A stretch of 64,000 bases of DNA, from the NCBI GenBank assembly GCA_900545535.1, contig UQZN01000002.1, positions 62,001 to 126,000 on the forward strand, given 5' to 3'. The position numbers and the translations under genes were made by a program. Below are positions 58,849 to 64,000 of the stretch, one piece after another. Positions within the stretch are counted from its first letter, which is position 1. The number at the start of each line of letters is the position of its first letter. Under the pieces are notes generated by a model. That model saw only the letters and a list, made by a program, of their open reading frames with translations, did not search any database and had not been told where the DNA came from. This DNA comes from an uncultured Phascolarctobacterium sp. Its GTDB lineage: Bacteria > Bacillota > Negativicutes > Acidaminococcales > Acidaminococcaceae.

Positions 58849-60630
58849 TTAAGCCCTGCGTCCCATAGCATTGTTTTTAGCCAGTACGGCCTGCAAAATA
58901 TCCGAATTTTCATTCAGATATTCGGCAAAGCTGCGGGAATCGAGCGCCGTGATGACCACCTGTGTCGGAGCTTTGGCTGTGTTGTCCATAGCCCGCATGG
59001 CCACGGCCGCCAGTATTTCGTTGCTGCGGCGGTCGCGGATACTGTTGACTTCCTCGCCCACCTGCAGCGTACGCAGTACTTCATCGTCTTTTAATGCCGG
59101 CACGACGCCGATGCGTCCTACCATAACGTCGCCGCCGCTATGCATTCTTGGAGCTGAAACCCTGATATCTTCACCGTTGTGAGCTTTTTTAGCACCAAAT
59201 AAACCAAAAATCATGCTCAATAGCGAAGGTTTTGCATCTACCCCAAAAAGTCTTTGAATTCCTTCTCTTGCTAAGTCTTTCCAAAGATTTGACCAAACTT
59301 CTTTCAATGAAGTACCTTTAATCAATACATTAATAGCAAGATCACTCAGACCATTAAGTATTTGAGAATTCTTCTGATCCTCTATCTCTTTGACTTTTGC
59401 TAAATTTTCTTCACGAAGTTTTATTTCATTATTTAAAAGCGCTTCTGTTTGTTGGTATGCAGTTAAATTATTATTTTCTTTATATTTATCAAGCTCGCCT
59501 TTCCAAATCCCTATTTGTATTTCTCGTTTGGCAGCCAACTCATTTAAATGATTTATTTGTGCTTGATAGGATTTCTGTTCTTCATCATAATTCTTGGGCC
59601 TACCATTTTTTAATGAATCGATATAAAACTTATCTTCTATTGCCTGTAAACTAAGCCTGTACTCATCTTCCTGTTTTTGCGAAACATACATTGCCTGCAA
59701 GCTTTGCTGTACGCCGCGTTCTTCACTATTCAGATTTTTCATTTTGCTGTCAATTTCAGTCATCAGTCCTGAAATGTTACTCAAGGCTTTTACTGAATTG
59801 ATAGTTTCTTGATTAACAGCAATCATTTTGGCTTTTACCTCGTCAGCAGCGCTGACATCATAACCAATAGTTCTCATCAAGTCAGGATGTTCCAGGATTT
59901 TACTGTCAAAATCTTCTTGTAAAGTTTTCTTAAATCCCTGTAAATCCGTTTTATCCTTATCTAATTCTTTTAGGCGTCTATTATAAAGTTCGATCTTCTT
60001 AACCTGATTTTCGATAGTGACACCAAATTTATTCTCATTGTCATTGATTTCCTGCATGCCAGCAATATATTTTTCTGTAACTTGCTGCGCAGTGTACAGC
60101 AAACTGTTTCTTGCGGCAAAATTCTTATTCGCAGTAACCATTTCGCCGTAATCGACTGTTTTTGCCCCCTGCAGCATACTGTAGCCTGCATAGGTTTGCT
60201 GCAAACCAGCGACTGGCTGTACATAATTATTGCGCTGTTCATTATAACTGCGCTGTGCCAGTAAGGTCGCTTCTTGATTTCTCAACTTAGCTAATTGAGC
60301 TTCTGTGGAAAAATATTTATCTCTGGCATTGTCATAATCTGCTTTGGCAGCTAGATAAGCAACGGAATTGGTATCTCTGCCTTCTGCTTCCAAAAAAGCC
60401 TTGCGTTCTTCCATAATACGCGCCTGTTCTTCCAACTCGGCCTGATATTGAGCCATCTGGCGCCTGATCGTTTCTAATTTCATCGATCCAGTATCTATAG
60501 CATCTAACTCACTCTTTATATCAATGGCATTTTTAGCAACTGTTTGAGCAAACTTTGCATAAGTATATATTTTATATCCAGTTTGAATTAAATCAAAAAC
60601 ACCTTCAATTGGATTGGCGCTCACTCCCAT
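58849..60630 (-). CDS. Tape-measure-like tail protein, C-terminal part
   Basis: This 593-residue protein is mostly long coiled coil (about 45-420; AQYQAELEEQARIMEERKAF, YKENNNLTAYQQTEALLNNE). A Gly/His-rich region follows (RMHSGGDVMVGRIG) and then a C-terminal domain (VVPALKDDEVLRTLQVGEEV) that is typical of tape-measure C-termini. It overlaps the preceding tape-measure gene by 10 bases, and GAGGGG lies before its ATG. The two together probably perform what one tape-measure protein does in lambda. Confidence 0.75.
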   Translation of the reverse strand: MGVSANPIEGVFDLIQTGYKIYTYAKFAQTVAKNAIDIKSELDAIDTGSMKLETIRRQMAQYQAELEEQARIMEERKAFLEAEGRDTNSVAYLAAKADYDNARDKYFSTEAQLAKLRNQEATLLAQRSYNEQRNNYVQPVAGLQQTYAGYSMLQGAKTVDYGEMVTANKNFAARNSLLYTAQQVTEKYIAGMQEINDNENKFGVTIENQVKKIELYNRRLKELDKDKTDLQGFKKTLQEDFDSKILEHPDLMRTIGYDVSAADEVKAKMIAVNQETINSVKALSNISGLMTEIDSKMKNLNSEERGVQQSLQAMYVSQKQEDEYRLSLQAIEDKFYIDSLKNGRPKNYDEEQKSYQAQINHLNELAAKREIQIGIWKGELDKYKENNNLTAYQQTEALLNNEIKLREENLAKVKEIEDQKNSQILNGLSDLAINVLIKGTSLKEVWSNLWKDLAREGIQRLFGVDAKPSLLSMIFGLFGAKKAHNGEDIRVSAPRMHSGGDVMVGRIGVVPALKDDEVLRTLQVGEEVNSIRDRRSNEILAAVAMRAMDNTAKAPTQVVITALDSRSFAEYLNENSDILQAVLAKNNAMGRRA

Positions 60631-62261
60631 ACTGATCCCCTCGCTTTCCCTGACTGCGCAGCACGCAGTCCTAAAATAGCGCTGATGCCCTGCTGCTCGC
60701 CGGCAAGCGCTGCTTCAGCAAGCGTCAGGATCGTCTGGAACAGCAAAAGCAGTTCTGCACTGCCTTGAAAAGCCGTCATAAAATCCGGCTGTAAATTCTT
60801 CAATCCATTCGATAATTCAGTCAACACCAGTGTCAATGCCTGTTCAGATTCTGTATTGCCAGCCTGCAATTTTTGCAGCAAACTGTCTGCCTGCTGCTGC
60901 AACGCAAGTAACGCCAGGATTTTTTTATGGCCATTTTGCTTATACTGTGCTTTTGACCAGCCTTTAGCACTGCTTACTGTTTGCAATTTTTGCTGCAGTT
61001 CTGCTGCTGCGCCGAACAATACGCCCAAAGCGTCTGCCCTAAAATGTCCATTAGCGCAATCGGCCAGCACGACTTCAATATTTTGCGAGTGATGCTGCTG
61101 ATGCTGCACTGCTTCCAAAATTACGTCCTGCAAGCAGCGTACTTGCTTTTTCCCCTGTCTATCATAGCTATAACAATCCACTCCCAGCTCCTGCAGCTGC
61201 TTGACTGCAGCAGGTGTCCCCAGCCACAGCAGCACTCCCCGCAGATAACGTCCGGCTGCTGCGCCGTTTAGCTTGGAACTGTGCAGCAAACCTGCCACCA
61301 GCGCCTGCAGATATGAAAAATCTACGCCGGCACGGTAAGCGGCTCCGGCTGCCTCGTCATTGGCTTGCGCCAGCTGTACCACAGTAAAGCCATACTCAGC
61401 TCCCATTTTACCCCAGCTGTCGATAATTTCGTCAGCCGCCAGTTCCGCCTCATAGACTGACGACAGTTCTACTGTATATTGCCGCAGCACAGAGCTTAAA
61501 GCATCTGCTGCGGCAGTCGGCTGCATTGCGCCAATATTGGCTAATTTCAGCGTCGCCCGCACCAGTGTTTTGACTATTTCTTCGTCCTGATAGAGCTGAC
61601 GCCATTTATCGGCAACGGTAAAGGTTTCCTGCAGGTCTTTTTCATAGGCCGACATAACAGCAAGAAAATCTGCCGCCAGCAGATACATTGCACCGTTATC
61701 ACTACTGGCTGCCGGCTGCATTTGTTTACTGCTGCCGATGTCAAGCTCTGACAACGCCTGCATCTTAGCTGTCAGATCGTCAAACAGCAGCTCGAACAAT
61801 TCCTGCTGCCCGGCTGCTGCTGCGCCGCAGCGCAGTTTGGCGATAAAATAATCAATATCATTAAAATCTACGCTGCCGGCTGCCTGTGTAACACCAAAGG
61901 CGGCCTGCAGATCTTCTGCTTCCTGATGCAGCTTTTGATAGCTATTTACAGTCTGCCTTAGGCTGGCCAGCAAAGTTTCTTTCTTATCGCCAGTGTTTTT
62001 CTGCAGCGCACGGTATAAAGCAGCGGCCTGCCTTTCAGCAGTAGCCAGAGCTTTTTGATAGTTGAAAAACGTCGCCGCTGCTGTCGGCCCCTGTAAATTC
62101 TGCCGCTTGGCAGCCTGCAGTGCCTGGCGTTTTTTAGACGTGCTGTCCGCACTGTAATCGAGCCTGCTTTTTAAAGCGTCCACAGAACGCAAAGTGCCTG
62201 CACAATCCTGCAGCAGCTCCAGTTTAAAACGGCCGCCAGTATTTAAATTATTTGTACTCAT
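60621..62261 (-). CDS. Tail tape measure protein, TP901-like core part
   Basis: This 546-residue protein is Ala/Gln-rich and helical. The central region (about 230-400; IGAMQPTAAADALSSVLRQY, YLQALVAGLLHSSKLNG) is like the TP901 core domain of tape measure proteins. It ends without the usual C-terminal domain, which is on the next gene. AAAGGAGG precedes the ATG. It follows the tail-chaperone frameshift gene, the conserved place for a tape measure. Confidence 0.8.
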   Translation of the reverse strand: MSTNNLNTGGRFKLELLQDCAGTLRSVDALKSRLDYSADSTSKKRQALQAAKRQNLQGPTAAATFFNYQKALATAERQAAALYRALQKNTGDKKETLLASLRQTVNSYQKLHQEAEDLQAAFGVTQAAGSVDFNDIDYFIAKLRCGAAAAGQQELFELLFDDLTAKMQALSELDIGSSKQMQPAASSDNGAMYLLAADFLAVMSAYEKDLQETFTVADKWRQLYQDEEIVKTLVRATLKLANIGAMQPTAAADALSSVLRQYTVELSSVYEAELAADEIIDSWGKMGAEYGFTVVQLAQANDEAAGAAYRAGVDFSYLQALVAGLLHSSKLNGAAAGRYLRGVLLWLGTPAAVKQLQELGVDCYSYDRQGKKQVRCLQDVILEAVQHQQHHSQNIEVVLADCANGHFRADALGVLFGAAAELQQKLQTVSSAKGWSKAQYKQNGHKKILALLALQQQADSLLQKLQAGNTESEQALTLVLTELSNGLKNLQPDFMTAFQGSAELLLLFQTILTLAEAALAGEQQGISAILGLRAAQSGKARGSVWE

Positions 62262-62275
62262 TCACGCACCTCCTT

Positions 62276-62503
62276 TTAGTCGATCTGACCGGAATCAAGC
62301 AAATACTGAATGGCGGCGGCATCGGAATAGGTAGAAGTATCTTTGCCCTGAACTTCTTCGCTATTCTTCCTGCAGCCCGCCAAAACGTATTCCAGCTGCG
62401 GTATCGACAGCTCCATCACGTCGCGCATCGTCATTGATGTATTTTGAATAATGGAGGCATACAGCTGATTCCATTCTGTTACGCCGGTATCGACGTCAGT
62501 TTC
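62276..62503 (-). CDS. Tail assembly chaperone frameshift extension (gpT-like)
   Basis: This 75-codon open frame has no start codon of its own in the right place. A -1 shift at the A-run joins it to the upstream chaperone to give about 190 residues. The extension begins ETDVDTGVTEWNQLYASII and ends IQYLLDSGQID. A long and a short chaperone made by -1 frameshift is the rule for siphophages (lambda gpG/gpGT). Stop codon TAA is at 62276-62278. Confidence 0.82.
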   Translation of the reverse strand, partial: ETDVDTGVTEWNQLYASIIQNTSMTMRDVMELSIPQLEYVLAGCRKNSEEVQGKDTSTYSDAAAIQYLLDSGQID

Positions 62504-62847
62504 TTTTTTTTTAAACTGGAAATATCATAAAAAACTGTAAAGACCTGCCGCGCCAGCGCCAGATCCAAAAAGCTTTCGATTTCTTCCTTACTGTATCTTT
62601 CATCAAACGCCAGCACTAAAATCTCCAGCATGGCGTTCCAGGCGGTATCTGTATAGTCTAAGCCACTGTTTTCGCCCTCAGTGTCAAGGCTGAAGATATT
62701 GTCGATAATAGCAAAATCGTTGAACAGCGGCGTAAGTTTCCTGATTTGGTCTTTATGCTTCAGTCTGGCAGGATAGATCCTGCGGGTAACGCCGTCGCGG
62801 CATTCCACATCTTCATAGGCTGTAAAAGGGTCTTTGATTTCTGTCAT
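62479..62847 (-). CDS. Tail assembly chaperone (gpG-like)
   Basis: This 122-residue helical protein (EIKDPFTAYEDVECRDGVTR at the start, SFLDLALARQVFTVFYDIS near the end) lies between the tail tube and tape measure genes. It ends soon after a nine-A run that carries a frameshift heptamer. It would coat the tape measure during tail assembly. AGAGGA precedes the ATG. Confidence 0.85.
   Translation of the reverse strand: MTEIKDPFTAYEDVECRDGVTRRIYPARLKHKDQIRKLTPLFNDFAIIDNIFSLDTEGENSGLDYTDTAWNAMLEILVLAFDERYSKEEIESFLDLALARQVFTVFYDISSLKKKKLTSIPA
62503..62509 (-). promoter_or_regulatory. Programmed -1 ribosomal frameshift site A AAA AAG
   Basis: The minus strand reads TTA AAA AAA AAG GAA-frame, with the heptamer A AAA AAG in the correct phase for a -1 slip. 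Both tRNA-Lys can re-pair on AAA AAA, and decoding resumes at GAA ACT GAC in the extension frame. Confidence 0.82.
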
Positions 62848-62862
62848 GGTAATCCTCTTTCA

Positions 62863-62900
62863 TAAAAAAATAAAGGAAGTGCTTTGACGGCACTCCCTTT
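62863..62900 (-). terminator. Attenuating terminator between tail-tube and chaperone genes
   Basis: An 11-bp stem with one G-T pair (AAAGGGAGTGC/GCACTTCCTTT on the minus strand) is followed by ATTTTTTTATG. It would let the tail-tube gene be transcribed more than the downstream genes, matching the need for many tube subunits. Confidence 0.8.
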
Positions 62901-62910
62901 GGCAAATATT

Positions 62911-63678
62911 TTAGTCGACGTAGCTTACAGAGTAAGATACGAATTTTTTATCAGCACGCAGCGGATCAACAGATTTGAAGTTCAGCTCGGAAGCTGTCGC
63001 TTCACCGCGGGCATAACTGAGGGTCAGGCCGCCTTCACAGCGTGCTTTATAAACACGGGTAGTCAGTACGGCTTTACGGCCGTTAGGCAGCTCGGTCGGC
63101 TGGCTGGTATGACGCAGTTCCACGTAACCGGGTACGGAAGTAGTTTTGACGTCAACAGTAGAACCGTCCGTTACTGTATAGACGTAATCGACATGTACCT
63201 GCGTACCGGCAGTAATATCAGAACTGAAATCAAGCACGCCGCCGCTGGTAACTGCAAAGGTTTTAGTACCGGTCGGAGAACCTTCAACGCGGGTCAGGCC
63301 AACGCCGTCAACAACAGCGATCACAGATTCCACTTCCACGCCGGTAGTTACCAGCAGTTTATTGTCGCTGGCTTTGACAGTAATGTCTTCGCTGCCAAAA
63401 GCAAATGCGCCTTCGGCAACAGCTTCACCCTGGGAAGCCGCAACGACGTTCAGATCGAAGCAGGCATTTTTGAATTTGAAGCTGGCAGATTTTTCTTTGA
63501 TATAGTTATAAATCGGGAACAGGCCGTCACCGCCAAACACGTCTTCCATAGTTGCGGTTACTTCGATCGTCATATCCTGCAAAGAGCCCAGCTTTGCGGA
63601 GACCTTGCCGTCGCCGGAAAGCAGGAACGCTTCGCCAACACCGTGCAGTACTAAATTTTTTGTATCAATTTTTGCCAT
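62911..63678 (-). CDS. Phage major tail tube protein
   Basis: This 255-residue beta-rich protein is of the common siphophage tube type. The N-terminal AKIDTKNLVLHGVGEAFL and SLQDMTIEVTATMEDVFGG, and the C-terminal LTTRVYKARCEGGLTLSYAR, fit tube proteins that polymerise in hexameric rings. AAGGA lies before the ATG. It is followed by a terminator hairpin. Confidence 0.82.
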   Translation of the reverse strand: MAKIDTKNLVLHGVGEAFLLSGDGKVSAKLGSLQDMTIEVTATMEDVFGGDGLFPIYNYIKEKSASFKFKNACFDLNVVAASQGEAVAEGAFAFGSEDITVKASDNKLLVTTGVEVESVIAVVDGVGLTRVEGSPTGTKTFAVTSGGVLDFSSDITAGTQVHVDYVYTVTDGSTVDVKTTSVPGYVELRHTSQPTELPNGRKAVLTTRVYKARCEGGLTLSYARGEATASELNFKSVDPLRADKKFVSYSVSYVD

Positions 63679-63700
63679 TAATAAACACCATCCTTAATTT

Positions 63701-64000
63701 TTATTTTCCGTCGATCAACGGGTTATAAATCAATCTATATTTGTAAACACCGTCAGCACCAATGCTCTGCTGACCTTCTTCGCTGAGCAGGATCTCGTCA
63801 TGCTCTCCTAAAACCTGTCGGAACCGTTTGGCCAGCAGGCCTGCATTCAGCAGGGCATCGGCATAGAAATCTACATAAAGCTCGCCTTTGTTGACCAGCC
63901 AGTTATGTTCCAGCTTTTCAGCGCGTGTAAAATAGAAAGCGATAAAGGGAACAGCGGCGGCGGTTACCGCTTCGTCCGCCTGACATTCAAGCCTTAACTT
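63701..64000 (-). CDS. Phage protein upstream of the tail tube gene (5' end cut by window edge)
   Basis: The frame is open from the right edge to a TAA at 63701. The visible part has about 99 residues (LECQADEAVTAAAVPFIAFY, ELYVDFYADALLNAGLLAKR, ending YNPLIDGK). Its place before the tail tube gene suggests a tail terminator or head-tail joining protein, but I do not recognise the family. Confidence 0.7.
   Translation of the reverse strand, partial: KLRLECQADEAVTAAAVPFIAFYFTRAEKLEHNWLVNKGELYVDFYADALLNAGLLAKRFRQVLGEHDEILLSEEGQQSIGADGVYKYRLIYNPLIDGK

Noticed and set aside
62884..63654. A 256-codon plus-strand frame over the tail-tube gene
   Set aside because: It is antisense to a well-supported phage structural gene with a start signal; no plausible product.
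2..64000. CRISPR array
   Set aside because: No regularly spaced short repeats were seen; repeats found are a single inverted repeat, one degenerate direct repeat pair and the gpJ duplication.

Overview
The window looks like the chromosome of a diderm Firmicute of the class Negativicutes, possibly near Acidaminococcaceae or Phascolarctobacterium. This is inferred from gene content and order and was not tested by alignment. The Firmicute signs are the order tRNA-Ser, SRP RNA, dnaX, ybaB, recR, bofA, the walJ-htrA-rlmH block and a PerR-like regulator. The diderm signs are many exported redox lipoproteins and a phage lysis module that ends in a spanin-like protein.

Layout. 1-4.0 kb: end of an NHLM-type peptide export cassette (peptidase-ABC transporter cut by the left edge, dedicated secretion protein, second membrane-fusion protein). 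4.2-9.9 kb: MATE pump, ABC-F ATPase, then a HerA-like ATPase followed by a lipoprotein barnase and a barstar. 9.9-13.7 kb: a ZTP riboswitch with its own promoter and terminator ahead of an OFA-family transporter, an unexplained palindrome, and a membrane diguanylate cyclase. 13.9-19.0 kb: a MerR-type regulon of a NapH-like Fe-S membrane protein, a YqhD-like aldehyde reductase, an exported cupin, two lipoprotein flavodoxins and an exported double carboxymuconolactone-decarboxylase (CMD) protein. Four promoters there carry the 19-bp spacer typical of MerR activation. 19.0-31.3 kb: housekeeping genes (rlmH, htrA, walJ, deoC, perR-like, tex, a flavodoxin-ferredoxin protein, a split lysO, fakA/degV, an LCP protein). 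31.3-36 kb: NUDIX hydrolase, then a second cassette with an AdhR/NmlR-like MerR regulator, exported cupin, lipoprotein CMD, exported Cys-nucleophile hydrolase and an SDR. 36-48.5 kb: dicarboxylate symporter, the dnaX-ybaB-recR-bofA-pdxK operon behind tRNA-Ser and SRP RNA, a universal stress protein, a CorA-like transporter, tandem GlcD-like flavoproteins with an EFR1 protein, and a small XRE regulator.

48.6-64.0 kb is the tail and lysis end of a lambda-like siphophage prophage, read on the minus strand and cut by the right edge. It holds a tail-tube protein, tail chaperone with a -1 frameshift site, split tape measure, gpK/M/L/J homologues, tail fibres, two membrane (holin-like) proteins, an M15 endolysin and a spanin-like protein. 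Three variation devices stand out: a seven-G tract that breaks the tail-fibre frame, a spare fibre C-terminal domain gene, and a duplicated gpJ 5' end with two divergent plus-strand secreted morons and an apparent IS3-family remnant.

The best candidate for an undescribed system is the pair of MerR-controlled cassettes in which flavodoxin, cupin and CMD domains, usually cytoplasmic, all carry export signals. I infer a cell-envelope pathway against reactive carbonyls or quinones. The phage fibre/gpJ variation is the second candidate.
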